Shown here: positions 1 through 8,005 of the stretch, piece after piece
Position numbering within the stretch: the stretch's first letter is position 1
How the letters are laid out: each line of letters begins with the position of its first letter
Source of the DNA: OLB11 sp041392835
GTDB lineage: Bacteria; Bacteroidota; Bacteroidia; Chitinophagales; Chitinophagaceae
Length of the DNA stretch: 64,000 nt
Direction: 5' to 3'
NCBI GenBank assembly: GCA_041392835.1
Contig: JAWKLF010000004.1
Coordinates: 124,001-188,000 of the forward strand
Notes under the pieces: model-generated
Told to the model about the DNA's origin: nothing
Databases searched by the model: none
The model's input: the letters and a program-made list of their open reading frames with translations, nothing else
Translations under genes and position numbers: made by a program

Positions 1-1
1 T

Positions 2-1189
2 AAAGGAGCTGGCAAAACGCCCTACTCACGAAGTGCAGATGGCTTGGCCGTATTACGCTCATCTATAAGAGAGTACCTTTGTAGCGAAGCAATGCACCAT
101 CTTGGAGTGCCTACTACAAGAGCTCTCAATTTAGTATTAAGTGGCGATCAAGTATTACGAGATATTTTGTACAATGGTCATGCTGCATACGAAAAAGGCG
201 CCATAGTAACGCGTGTAGCACCAAGTTTTATTCGATTTGGAAATTTTCAAATAGTAAGTGTACGAAAAGAGTATGAAAATTTAAAAAAGTTAGCAGATTA
301 TACAATTACGCATTTTTTCTCTCACTTAGGTACACCAAATAAAGAAGCATATATTGCTTTCTTTCAAGAAGTAGCAGAAAAGACTATGGACATGATAGTG
401 CATTGGGAAAGAGTGGGTTTTGTACATGGTGTGATGAATACAGACAATATGTCTATTTTGGGTTTGACTATTGATTATGGCCCGTATGGGTGGCTAGAAA
501 ACTATGACTCCAATTGGACTCCAAATACCACAGATAAGGAACATAGACGATATCGTTTTGGTAATCAAGCGCCTATTGCATTTTGGAATTTGTATCAATT
601 GGCCAATGCATTGTATCCGCTTATAGAAGATGCCAAAGCACTAGAAGATATTTTGAACAAATGGGAAAAGACATATTACATAAAACACCACAAAATGATG
701 CTGGAAAAATTAGGATTGTCAAACAGCAAGGAAAATAACTCCTCACTGATAGCAGATTTGAAAAAATTACTTGAAGAAAGTGAAATAGATATGACATTAT
801 TTTTCAGACAACTCTCACTCTTTGATGGTAAACATGAACAAGAATTTATAAAAATTATTTTGGCATGTTCTTATAGCGAAAATTTTGCTCAATATGAAAC
901 AGCTTGGCTTGATTGGCTTAGTATATATGCAAATGAAATTTTGAATACAAACAATCCAAATAGAAAAGCTGAAATGGATGCAACAAATCCAAAATATGTA
1001 TTGCGAAACTACATGGCACAACTTGCAATAGACGAAGCAGACAAAGGAAATTATGAAGTAATTGAATCTCTTTTTGAATTGCTAAAACATCCCTATGATG
1101 AACAAACCGAACATGAAAAATGGTTTGCAAAAAGACCCGATTGGGCAAAACATAAAGTAGGGTGCTCTATGTTATCATGTAGCTCATAA
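2..1189 (+). CDS. selO: SelO/YdiU-family protein adenylyltransferase, 5' truncated by window edge
   Basis: SelO is a pseudokinase-fold enzyme that transfers AMP from ATP to Ser/Thr/Tyr of proteins and is linked to redox homeostasis. The reading frame is open from base 2, so the gene starts outside the window. SelO proteins usually have roughly 480-550 residues, so about 100-150 are missing. The first codons read KGAGKTPYSRSADGLAVLRS, the family signature. It is followed by REYLCSEAMHHLGVPTTRAL, the HGVMNTDNMS loop and a DYGP motif at the metal-binding (DFG) position. The C-terminus ends in Cys-Ser-Ser, and that Cys is the place occupied by selenocysteine in eukaryotic SelO. msrA follows after about 33 bases on the same strand, so co-transcription is likely. 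The TTG at 44 is an internal codon, not a start. Identification is firm; substrates are unknown. Confidence 0.95.
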   Translation, partial: KGAGKTPYSRSADGLAVLRSSIREYLCSEAMHHLGVPTTRALNLVLSGDQVLRDILYNGHAAYEKGAIVTRVAPSFIRFGNFQIVSVRKEYENLKKLADYTITHFFSHLGTPNKEAYIAFFQEVAEKTMDMIVHWERVGFVHGVMNTDNMSILGLTIDYGPYGWLENYDSNWTPNTTDKEHRRYRFGNQAPIAFWNLYQLANALYPLIEDAKALEDILNKWEKTYYIKHHKMMLEKLGLSNSKENNSSLIADLKKLLEESEIDMTLFFRQLSLFDGKHEQEFIKIILACSYSENFAQYETAWLDWLSIYANEILNTNNPNRKAEMDATNPKYVLRNYMAQLAIDEADKGNYEVIESLFELLKHPYDEQTEHEKWFAKRPDWAKHKVGCSMLSCSS

Positions 1190-1222
1190 AAAAAAAATTA
1201 AACTACTAAAATAAAAATTAAT

Positions 1223-1714
1223 ATGGAAAATTTAAAAAAAGCGTATATCGCAGGAGGCTGTTTTTGGGGAATGGAAGATTTATTTCGAAAAAGAAAAGGT
1301 ATAGTTGACACAGAAGTTGGCTATCAAGGCGGACAAAATGAAAATCCAACCTATAGCAATCATCCAGGACATGCAGAAAGTGTAGAACTAACTTACAACC
1401 CTAATGAAACAAATTTTAAAGAAATTTTGGATTACTTTTTTCGAATCCACAATCCAACAACTTTAGATAGACAAGGAAATGACAGAGGATCCAGCTATCG
1501 CTCAGCTATTTTTATTCAAAATGATGAAGAAAAAAAAATAGCAGAAGAAGTTATACAATTAGTAAATGACTCTAAAAAATGGGAAGGAAAGGTAGTTACA
1601 ACTTTGGAACCATTTGCAACATTTTGGCCTGCAGAGCCGGAACATCAAGATTATTTAGTAAGACGTCCAAATGGTTACACTTGTCATTTTGAACGATTCG
1701 GGAGTTTTATATAG
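1223..1714 (+). CDS. msrA: Peptide-methionine (S)-S-oxide reductase MsrA
   Basis: MsrA reduces methionine-S-sulfoxide in free and protein-bound form and so repairs oxidised proteins in the cytoplasm. The 163-residue protein has the catalytic GGCFWGMED motif, with nucleophilic Cys13. Further family landmarks are GYQGG, NHPGHAESVELTYNP, DRQGNDRGSSYRSAIF and a C-terminal region with Cys154 (GYTCHFERF) that can act as resolving cysteine. Length and single-domain layout are normal, with no fused MsrB. The ATG at 1223 sits just before the conserved N-terminus and follows an A-rich leader typical of Bacteroidota. It lies directly downstream of selO with no visible terminator between them, suggesting a shared protein-oxidation role. 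Confidence 0.96.
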   Translation: MENLKKAYIAGGCFWGMEDLFRKRKGIVDTEVGYQGGQNENPTYSNHPGHAESVELTYNPNETNFKEILDYFFRIHNPTTLDRQGNDRGSSYRSAIFIQNDEEKKIAEEVIQLVNDSKKWEGKVVTTLEPFATFWPAEPEHQDYLVRRPNGYTCHFERFGSFI

Positions 1715-1839
1715 CACAACATAAAATTCGATTAAAGTACTAATTTTTTAAAAAATACCTAAGAGAAACATACTAAGGACGCTACAAGAATTGATAAAAA
1801 ATATACTTTGATAAACTAAGAAAATTTCCATCATTGAAA

Positions 1840-2067
1840 ATGAATACAAAATATGGTTTAAAAAAAATATACAAAGTTGACTACAACTTAAATCCCGAAC
1901 GATATGAATTGAGAATAGACTTTTCTGATGCCCCATTGTGCCCATACGGCAATTCATTTAGAGCCATAGGCTATGATAAAATAGAAAATGAATATATTTG
2001 GTTAGTGACGAGTATATTAAAAGATAAACGATTGAAAACAATAAACTACAAGCATGATAAAAAATAG
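1840..2067 (+). CDS. Small hypothetical protein overlapping the BCCT transporter gene
   Basis: A 75-residue protein that I do not recognise. It starts at ATG 1840 (a TTG two codons upstream is less likely). It is charged, soluble-looking and without a signal peptide. Residues such as YELRIDFSDAPLCPYG and IENEYIWLVTSILKDKRL suggest a compact alpha/beta fold. Its last 14 bases overlap the start of the BCCT transporter gene in another frame, so translation of the two may be coupled. About 125 bases without a gene separate it from msrA. It could be a small accessory protein of the transporter or simply an overlapping lineage-specific gene; codon use looks like that of its neighbours. Confidence 0.55.
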   Translation: MNTKYGLKKIYKVDYNLNPERYELRIDFSDAPLCPYGNSFRAIGYDKIENEYIWLVTSILKDKRLKTINYKHDKK

Positions 2068-3580
2068 TTTTTTATACTTGAAAGATAAAAGACTATTAAC
2101 GTTTAGTCTTTTATTTGGTTTGTCCTTTTTTCTAATTGGATTTTTGTTTCCATTCGAATTGAAGTTTGGATTAAAATATATTAATTCAACAATATTACGT
2201 TTTTTCAGCCCGTATTATCTTTATATCGGATTAGCAATTGTTATTTTTTGTATAGCAATATTTTTTCATCCTATTGCAAAAACAAAATTAGGCAATGAAA
2301 AACCTGAGTATTCGTATTTTAGCTGGATAGCTTTATTATATAGTACTGGCATGGGTTCAGGATTGCTTTTAAGAGCTGTACAAGAGCCTATTTACTATTT
2401 CCAAAACCCTCCAGTAAACCATATAGAAAACAAACAGTTAGCACTACAATATACTTTTTTTCATTGGGGTTTTACACCTTGGGCCATGTACAGTTTGTTT
2501 GGTTTGATAATAGCATATAACCTTTATTTTTTAAAAAATAAAAATATACTTGAAGCAATCGTATCCAAAAGTGGAGTACATGTAATAAAAAAAATAACTC
2601 CTTATTTTTTAGTTTTAATAACCATAGCAGGAGTAATAGCATCATTGGGTTTAGGTACAGGTCAATTTATAGAAGGACTAAATCAGTATTTTGGTTTGCA
2701 TTTGGGACATACATATTTACTAAGCATAGTATTTCTAATCGGAGCCATAGGTACATTATCTGCCCTTACTGGTATCCAAAAAGTTATAAAATACTTAGCC
2801 GATTTTGATCTTAGTTTTTCTATACTACTTCTTGTTTTTGTTGGTTTATTTTTAAATTTCAAAAAATTTATTGGGCAAAGTTTCAGTGCATTTAGTCAAT
2901 ATGTTATACATTTTTTTGAAATGAGTTTATCTTTAGGAAATTACAAAACTTCAATATTATTTACACAAGAATGGACTGTTTTTTATTGGGCATTTTGGTT
3001 GGCCTGGGTTCCATTTACCGGAATTTTTATTGCACGCATTAGCAAAGGACGGACCATTAGAGAATTTATTATTACAACTATTATAGTGCCAACGCTTGCA
3101 ACTTTAGTATGGTTTTCTGTTTTTGCAAACAAAGGCTTTGAACTTGTAAGCAATTCCAACACACAAGAATTTAATAATGTGTTTACATCCTTATTCGTTT
3201 TCTTAAAACATTTACCTTTAAGTCAAATTACAGTTGTTATAGCGGCTATATTAGTTTTAATTTCTATTATTAACTCAGTAGATTCTGCCATTTTTGTGTT
3301 AGGTATGTTGAGCGATAATGGAAATGAAAATCCAGCAAAAAAAGACAAATTAATATGGGGCATAATCATAACAGCAACAGCTTTAGGATTGACCGCCGTT
3401 GGTTCTGACAGTTTATTAAACGCTATTAGCAATCTATTGATAATACTTGCACTTCCTTTTAGTGTTTTGTATTTGTACATAATAATTCAATTTATTTTTA
3501 ATTTACAAAAAAAAAATAAACTACTATTTTTAAACCCAGTAAACATACACTTGTTAAAAAAAAATTATAAACCCACATAA
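2054..3580 (+). CDS. BCCT-family (betaine/carnitine/choline-type) transporter
   Basis: A polytopic inner-membrane transporter of 508 residues in the BCCT family, which imports quaternary ammonium osmolytes or related compounds with Na+ or H+. About 12 hydrophobic segments are visible. Family motifs are present in order: the Gly-rich YSTGMGSGLLLRAVQEP stretch of TM3, the FHWGFTPWAMYSLFG stretch (aromatic box), FYWAFWLAWVPFTG with the central Trp residues of the TM8 region, then FIARISKGRTIREF and DSAIFVLGMLS. Relative to BetP-type proteins one Trp of the WW pair is Phe. There are no long N- or C-terminal osmosensing tails, so osmotic regulation as in BetP is doubtful. Substrate cannot be told from sequence. 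It overlaps the small upstream gene by 14 bases. Confidence 0.92.
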   Translation: MIKNSFLYLKDKRLLTFSLLFGLSFFLIGFLFPFELKFGLKYINSTILRFFSPYYLYIGLAIVIFCIAIFFHPIAKTKLGNEKPEYSYFSWIALLYSTGMGSGLLLRAVQEPIYYFQNPPVNHIENKQLALQYTFFHWGFTPWAMYSLFGLIIAYNLYFLKNKNILEAIVSKSGVHVIKKITPYFLVLITIAGVIASLGLGTGQFIEGLNQYFGLHLGHTYLLSIVFLIGAIGTLSALTGIQKVIKYLADFDLSFSILLLVFVGLFLNFKKFIGQSFSAFSQYVIHFFEMSLSLGNYKTSILFTQEWTVFYWAFWLAWVPFTGIFIARISKGRTIREFIITTIIVPTLATLVWFSVFANKGFELVSNSNTQEFNNVFTSLFVFLKHLPLSQITVVIAAILVLISIINSVDSAIFVLGMLSDNGNENPAKKDKLIWGIIITATALGLTAVGSDSLLNAISNLLIILALPFSVLYLYIIIQFIFNLQKKNKLLFLNPVNIHLLKKNYKPT

Positions 3581-3591
3581 AAAATTAATAA

Positions 3592-3873
3592 ATGAAAGCA
3601 ATATTTAACAATGTCGTTATTGCAGAAAGCAATGAAACAATAGAATTAGAAGGGAATCATTATTTTCCACCGCAAAGTCTAAAAAAAGAATTTTTTACAG
3701 AAACAGAACATCACACAACTTGTCCTTGGAAAGGGTTAGCCTCTTATTATACCATAGAAGTAAAAGGAGAGATTAGAGATCATGCTGGATGGTACTATAA
3801 AAATCCATCAGAAGCTGCAAAAAATATAAAAGATTATGTAGCTTTTTGGAAAGGTGTAAAAATAGAAGAATAA
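3592..3873 (+). CDS. DUF427 domain protein
   Basis: A 93-residue protein of the DUF427 family, small cytoplasmic proteins with a single compact domain and no agreed biochemical role. Typical features are FNNVVIAESNETIELEGNHYFP, the CPWKGLASYY segment (residues about 44-53) and DHAGWYYKNPSEAAKNIKDY, ending in VAFWKGV. The whole domain is present at its usual length. The ATG at 3592 is 11 bases after the BCCT stop, so it probably belongs to the same transcript. The fold is confidently recognised; the function is not known. Confidence 0.9.
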   Translation: MKAIFNNVVIAESNETIELEGNHYFPPQSLKKEFFTETEHHTTCPWKGLASYYTIEVKGEIRDHAGWYYKNPSEAAKNIKDYVAFWKGVKIEE

Positions 3874-3958
3874 TAAATCAGAGCACAAAAGCTATATTTT
3901 ATTATCCAATAAATTTAGAAAATATTCAAAATATATGCTATACTAACAAGCATACTTT

Positions 3959-4687
3959 ATGAGAGATAAAATTGATATAACAGCCAAATGGGTTCTTATC
4001 GTAGGTATATTACTTACACTGATACTGCCTTTTATGTTTTATTTTCTAAAGATAAATTTCTTAGGAGAATTAGGTCCACTTGGAGATGCTATAGGTGGTA
4101 TTACGTCTCCATTCTCTCAAATAATTGGTTCTATACTAATTTATTTAGCTCTAAAATCTCAATTGGATGCCAATAACATTACTCAAAATCAAATAAAAGA
4201 TGAAAATATACAAAAATTTGTTAATAGAGAGTTAGAGCAAATTCATGAGTTGTATTTGTTTTTTGAAAATAACATTAAAAACTTTAGCTACCAACATGCA
4301 CATAACGAAAACAATAAAGAACAACAACAAATAGTTTATGGACGCAGAGGAATTAAATTGTTTTTGGATCATATAGAGGAAATGGGCTTTGATATACATG
4401 ATGGCCAGGAAATTCTAAAAGTAGATGGGATTCGAGAAATATTAAGTATTATGAACATGGCTAAACTCATACTACAAAAAATTCAAATGTCGAATGTTTC
4501 ATCTACTGACAAAGACTTCTATAACACTATCTTAAAACATGAATTGGTATTTAGTATTTTCCCTACCACAGAGTTGGATAATGAAAAAAATATTCAACTG
4601 AAACAATGTGATGTTTGTAAAGCTTATCACGGAAATTTTCCGCCATTAATCTTTAATCAAATTCAAGAATTAAAACAACTTTTATAA
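3959..4687 (+). CDS. Two-TM membrane protein resembling the putative phage abortive-infection (PutAbiC) family
   Basis: A 242-residue protein. Residues about 8-30 and 44-66 form two hydrophobic helices. Between them is a GELGPLGDAIGGITSPFSQI stretch, then LIYLALKSQLDAN leading into a coiled coil. This G-x-GD-x-x-GG-x-x-x-P arrangement with a following Gln-rich helix is what I associate with the putative phage abortive-infection family (PF16872) and related Bacteroidota membrane proteins. The rest is a helical cytoplasmic domain. It ends in a CDVCKAYHGNFPP segment near residues 219-231, a CxxC-x-x-x-H pattern that could bind metal. It is monocistronic in appearance, with intergenic gaps of 85 bases before and 42 after. 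A role in phage defence is inference from family resemblance only. Confidence 0.55.
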   Translation: MRDKIDITAKWVLIVGILLTLILPFMFYFLKINFLGELGPLGDAIGGITSPFSQIIGSILIYLALKSQLDANNITQNQIKDENIQKFVNRELEQIHELYLFFENNIKNFSYQHAHNENNKEQQQIVYGRRGIKLFLDHIEEMGFDIHDGQEILKVDGIREILSIMNMAKLILQKIQMSNVSSTDKDFYNTILKHELVFSIFPTTELDNEKNIQLKQCDVCKAYHGNFPPLIFNQIQELKQLL

Positions 4688-4729
4688 ATCTACTTTGAAT
4701 AGTATTAGATAAAAACTCAGTGAGAAAGT

Positions 4730-5314
4730 TTGAAAAAAGAATCCATACTCAAGAAAGAAATAAAAACATGTATTACTTGTAAGCAATACCTTCCAAACAA
4801 GCCTAATCCTATCTTTTATTTTTCAGCTAAAAGCAAAATTATTATTATAGGACAAGCTCCCGGCAGAATAGTTGATGAAACAGGTATACCTTGGAATGAT
4901 AAAAGTGGCGATACCCTTAGAAAGTGGTTAGGCGTTGATAAAGACATCTTTTACGATGAGCAAATTTTTGCAACCATACCCATGGGATTTTGCTATCCAG
5001 GTACAGGCAAAAACGGAGACTTAGCTCCAAGACCAGAATGCGCTGCGCTATGGCATGAAAGAATTTTAAATTGTATAGATTCTCCTAAACTAATTTTACT
5101 TATTGGCAAATATGCACAAGACTATTATTTAGGTCCTCATGCCAAAGAGAATCTTACACAAACTGTTTTAAATTTCGAAGAATATTTTCCAAAATTCTTA
5201 CCGCTTCCGCATCCTTCACCTCGAAATAATATTTGGATTAAAAAAAATCCGTGGTTTGAATCACAACTACTACCAATACTTAAAGAAAAAATATCAAAAA
5301 CACTAAACAAATAA
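4730..5314 (+). CDS. Uracil-DNA glycosylase-superfamily protein (COG1573-like)
   Basis: A 194-residue protein with the uracil-DNA glycosylase fold. Motif 1 is GQAPGR at residues 41-46 and motif 2 is HPSPRN at 161-166. An N-terminal CITC pair lies at residues 14-17. The family excises uracil or related damaged bases from DNA, but members of this subgroup (with a long GIPWNDKSGD and PMGFCYPG segment) are poorly characterised. The start is a TTG at 4730: an in-frame TGA lies at 4721, and the next in-frame ATG is beyond motif 1, so TTG is the only start that keeps the domain. Enzyme specificity is uncertain. Confidence 0.85.
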   Translation: MKKESILKKEIKTCITCKQYLPNKPNPIFYFSAKSKIIIIGQAPGRIVDETGIPWNDKSGDTLRKWLGVDKDIFYDEQIFATIPMGFCYPGTGKNGDLAPRPECAALWHERILNCIDSPKLILLIGKYAQDYYLGPHAKENLTQTVLNFEEYFPKFLPLPHPSPRNNIWIKKNPWFESQLLPILKEKISKTLNK

Positions 5315-5320
5315 ATAAAT

Positions 5321-5725
5321 ATGGCAACAAAAATTAATATTAAAAATTTAACGGAAGGCTATCAATCAATTATTACTAATGGCAAACATGCTATTGTAGG
5401 CGATGAACCTATAACTTCTAAAGGAACTGACATGGGTCTTGCGCCAACAGAATTAGTATTGGCAGGTTTAGCAATGTGTAAAGCCACCACAGTTCGTCAC
5501 ATTGCACGAAAAAATGGATGGGTAATAAAAGATGTAGATGCACAATTAGAACAGACTGTAGAACGTGGCGAACATGGTTTAAAAACCATAGTAAAAATAA
5601 ATTTACAGATTGAAGGAGAATTGTCTGACGAGCAAAAGGAAGAATTAATAAAACAAGCCGATCGATGTTATATACATAGACTACTAAGAGGAGAGTGGGA
5701 AATAGATCCAATTGTTTTTAGCTAA
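5321..5725 (+). CDS. OsmC/Ohr-family peroxide-reducing protein
   Basis: A 134-residue OsmC-family protein. Members are homodimeric thiol peroxidases that reduce organic hydroperoxides with two conserved cysteines. Here they are Cys53 (LAMCKATTVRHIARKNGW) and Cys116 (ADRCYIHRLLRGEW). The LAPTELVLAGLAMC segment is also typical. The protein is of the YhfA-like OsmC type rather than classic Ohr, judging by the C-terminal HRLLRGEWEI. It starts 6 bases after the stop of the glycosylase gene, so the two are likely co-transcribed. Confidence 0.9.
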   Translation: MATKINIKNLTEGYQSIITNGKHAIVGDEPITSKGTDMGLAPTELVLAGLAMCKATTVRHIARKNGWVIKDVDAQLEQTVERGEHGLKTIVKINLQIEGELSDEQKEELIKQADRCYIHRLLRGEWEIDPIVFS

Positions 5726-5782
5726 TTTTTTTTACAATTTAGCTTCAAGGCGTATTATGAAATTTGTCTATAAAAGTTTTGG

Positions 5783-5804
5783 CATTTTTTTTTTAAAAAA
5801 AATG
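5783..5804. repeat. A/T near-palindrome downstream of the OsmC gene
   Basis: The run CAT-T(10)-A(8)-TG reads nearly the same on both strands. It could fold as an all-A/T hairpin at the 3' end of the OsmC transcript, but may only be adjoining homopolymers. It is recorded because no other terminator-like structure follows the OsmC gene on the plus strand before the shared hairpin at 5866. Confidence 0.25.
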
Positions 5805-5865
5805 AACTACTTGTAAAATTTGATTTCAATTTCTATCAATAAACAACAATTTTAAACAACAAAAA

Positions 5866-5894
5866 AATCCCTTGATACAAAGTATCAAGGGATT
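5866..5894 (-). terminator. Rho-independent terminator of the PhaE/phasin-like gene
   Basis: A 13-bp perfect stem (AATCCCTTGATAC / GTATCAAGGGATT) with a 3-nt loop lies 21 bases beyond the minus-strand stop codon. On the minus strand it is followed by a run of seven T. On the plus strand it is followed by ATAATTTT, so weak bidirectional use for the OsmC side is possible. Confidence 0.9.
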
Positions 5895-5915
5895 ATAATT
5901 TTAAAAACTAATATC

Positions 5916-7409
5916 TTAACGCTTATTTTCTTGTTGCTTTTTTTGAAGCAGTTTTTGTTGCAGTCTTTGCTGAGTCTTTGTAGCAGTAGTTTTAGAAACC
6001 GGATTTACATCCAAATCCAACATACTTTGTAATTGTCTTACTTGTTTTTTCAAATCATATATTGATTGATAAACTTCATCCATTTCGCTACGAGTAGCAA
6101 GAGGTACATTTACAAAAGCTTTCTCCATTTGAGTTTCCACAGCTTTTTTAATTCTTAATTGCAAAGCACTTACTTCAGCCATCAAAGCACTGTAAGTATC
6201 TGTTTCAAATAAGTTTACATATTCTGCATCAGACATATTTAACCATTCTTGATATAATTTCATGATGCTATCTACATCTTCGCCATTTTCGATTTTGTGC
6301 ATTAATTGCGAAGCCATGTTTTCCATAATCTTCATTCCTTTTTCATAAACCATATACTGCATTTCAGCAGATTTAATGTTGTAAACATTCATTTGATTTA
6401 CGATTTCATTCCACTCATTCATAGTTTTTACATCTTGAGTAGGAGTCATCAATTTTGCAAAAGGAGAAACAGCGTTCATCACTTGCGTATGCATTTGATT
6501 ATATGATGTCAACATATTTGAAAATGGATTGCCCATTACATTAGGCATCATTTGTTCAAATGTATTTTTCATGTTATTGTAAAATTCTGTAGTTTGAGCA
6601 TTTGTATTTTTAAATGCATCCGTGTACATATTTTTTACATTATTAAGATAATCTTGCGAACCTTTTGGCATAAATGTAAAATAGCTATCAACAAATTCTT
6701 TGTATTTACTTAAATCAAAATTTGTTTTAAACACATCCATATTAAATGTTTTTTCCTGCATTGATTTCATCATAGGAATCCACATTTCATAAAATTTAGC
6801 AAAACCATCAGTCATGTTAAACATGCCTTTATAGCTGTCAGCCAATGTTTTTGCATCAAAGTTTTTAGCTAAGTCGCTATAGTTTGTATTCAAAACAGAT
6901 TGTACTTGTTGCCAAAAAGCCTTAACTTGTTCAGTTGTTTTTGAAATATTATCTTGCATAGAAGACATATTCATCATGTTATTCCAAGTAGTTGCAGCTT
7001 GGTTATTATTCATCATGTTTTTCCACATATCCATAGGATTTTGGAAATTAGATGGATTGGTCATATTTGTCAAAAAACTTTTGTTCATTTCAGTTAACTG
7101 ATTTGCCCAAGTTGTTTGTTGATTATATAAATTTTTAAAATAGTCAGTCATATTATCAGTAGTTTGGCTAGTCGTTGTTTTGGCTGTTGTATTTGCACTT
7201 TTTACTTTTTCTATTGTTTCTTTAGTCATTTCTACACCTTTGTTCATTGTATTTTTGAACATAGTAGTTCCTTTTTCAATAGTATCTTCTACTATTGCGT
7301 TTCCATTAGTAAATTTTTTAGTGTTTTCAACCAAAGTATCTAAAGCTTGGTTTTGTACTTCTAAAATAGAATCGAAAAAATTTTTGTTAGCATTTGTTTT
7401 GTTAGCCAT
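5916..7409 (-). CDS. PHA-granule protein: phasin-like N-terminus with PhaE (class III PHA synthase subunit)-like C-terminus
   Basis: A 497-residue protein rich in Asn, Met, Thr and Lys, without signal peptide. Residues about 10-75 (FFDSILEVQNQALDTLVENT and following helices) look phasin-like. The C-terminal third resembles PhaE, the non-catalytic partner of class III PHA synthase: YQEWLNMSDAEYVNLFETDT, then a helix ending FVNVPLATRSEMDEVYQSIY and DLKKQVRQLQSM. The last 35 residues are Lys/Gln-rich and may touch DNA or the granule surface. It is divergent from a PhaJ-type hydratase gene, which supports a PHA role. No phaC is present in the window. It has its own promoter (7487-7494) and terminator. 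The PhaE assignment rests on C-terminal motif resemblance. Confidence 0.7.
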   Translation of the reverse strand: MANKTNANKNFFDSILEVQNQALDTLVENTKKFTNGNAIVEDTIEKGTTMFKNTMNKGVEMTKETIEKVKSANTTAKTTTSQTTDNMTDYFKNLYNQQTTWANQLTEMNKSFLTNMTNPSNFQNPMDMWKNMMNNNQAATTWNNMMNMSSMQDNISKTTEQVKAFWQQVQSVLNTNYSDLAKNFDAKTLADSYKGMFNMTDGFAKFYEMWIPMMKSMQEKTFNMDVFKTNFDLSKYKEFVDSYFTFMPKGSQDYLNNVKNMYTDAFKNTNAQTTEFYNNMKNTFEQMMPNVMGNPFSNMLTSYNQMHTQVMNAVSPFAKLMTPTQDVKTMNEWNEIVNQMNVYNIKSAEMQYMVYEKGMKIMENMASQLMHKIENGEDVDSIMKLYQEWLNMSDAEYVNLFETDTYSALMAEVSALQLRIKKAVETQMEKAFVNVPLATRSEMDEVYQSIYDLKKQVRQLQSMLDLDVNPVSKTTATKTQQRLQQKLLQKKQQENKR

Positions 7410-7486
7410 TTTGTTATTTATTTGCGGTTAATAATTTAAAATCTATATAGTTCGGAAAAGCTTAAAATACTTCGCTTTTTCGGATG

Positions 7487-7494
7487 CAAAGGTA
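7487..7494 (-). promoter_or_regulatory. -7 promoter element of the PhaE/phasin-like gene
   Basis: TACCTTTG on the minus strand fits the Bacteroidota TAnnTTTG consensus exactly. It leaves a leader of roughly 70 nt before the start codon at 7409. That leader contains a possible hairpin (7453-7461 with 7474-7483). Confidence 0.7.
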
Positions 7495-7551
7495 CTGCTA
7501 CTACTTATAAAAAGTAGCTTTTCTTTGTTATTAAAAAGTAATTAAAACAAT

Positions 7552-7962
7552 ATGTTAAAAGTAGGAGAACAATTCGAACATGAGTACAGCTATACTCAAG
7601 AACAAGTCAATTTATATGCTGAAGTGAGTGGAGACACTAACCCTTTGCATACTAACGAAGAAGCAGGCAAAAATAGCATCTTTGGCCGTTGTATTATACA
7701 TGGCTTTTTAGGCGCTAGTGTATTTACAAAAATTTTTGGCGCTTTATGGTATGCCGATGGACACATTTATATGAAACAAAGTATGATGTGGATGAAACCT
7801 ATGTATGTAAATACAAAATACAAAGCAGTTATAACCGTAAAGGAAATTTTTCCTGAAAAAAACAGAGTTCTGTATGACTGTGCAGTATATGATGTAGCTA
7901 CTGGCGACCAAACCATTAGTGGCGAAGCCATGCTTATGAACAAAAAACAATACGTTTGGTAG
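7552..7962 (+). CDS. phaJ: MaoC-like (R)-specific enoyl-CoA hydratase (PhaJ type)
   Basis: A 136-residue hot-dog-fold hydratase of the MaoC family. The hydratase-2 motif is complete: YAEVSGDTNPLHTNEEAG, with catalytic Asp28 and His33, followed by FGRCIIHGFLGAS. PhaJ enzymes turn enoyl-CoA into (R)-3-hydroxyacyl-CoA and supply PHA synthase. Single-domain length fits PhaJ rather than the larger MaoC fusions. The gene is divergent from the PhaE/phasin-like gene, which supports the PHA link. No clear TAnnTTTG was found in the 142-base divergent region on the plus strand. Confidence 0.85.
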   Translation: MLKVGEQFEHEYSYTQEQVNLYAEVSGDTNPLHTNEEAGKNSIFGRCIIHGFLGASVFTKIFGALWYADGHIYMKQSMMWMKPMYVNTKYKAVITVKEIFPEKNRVLYDCAVYDVATGDQTISGEAMLMNKKQYVW

Positions 7963-8005
7963 TAGCACGATTACTATTTTTTCAAAAAAAAATATTTTTA
8001 GCAAC

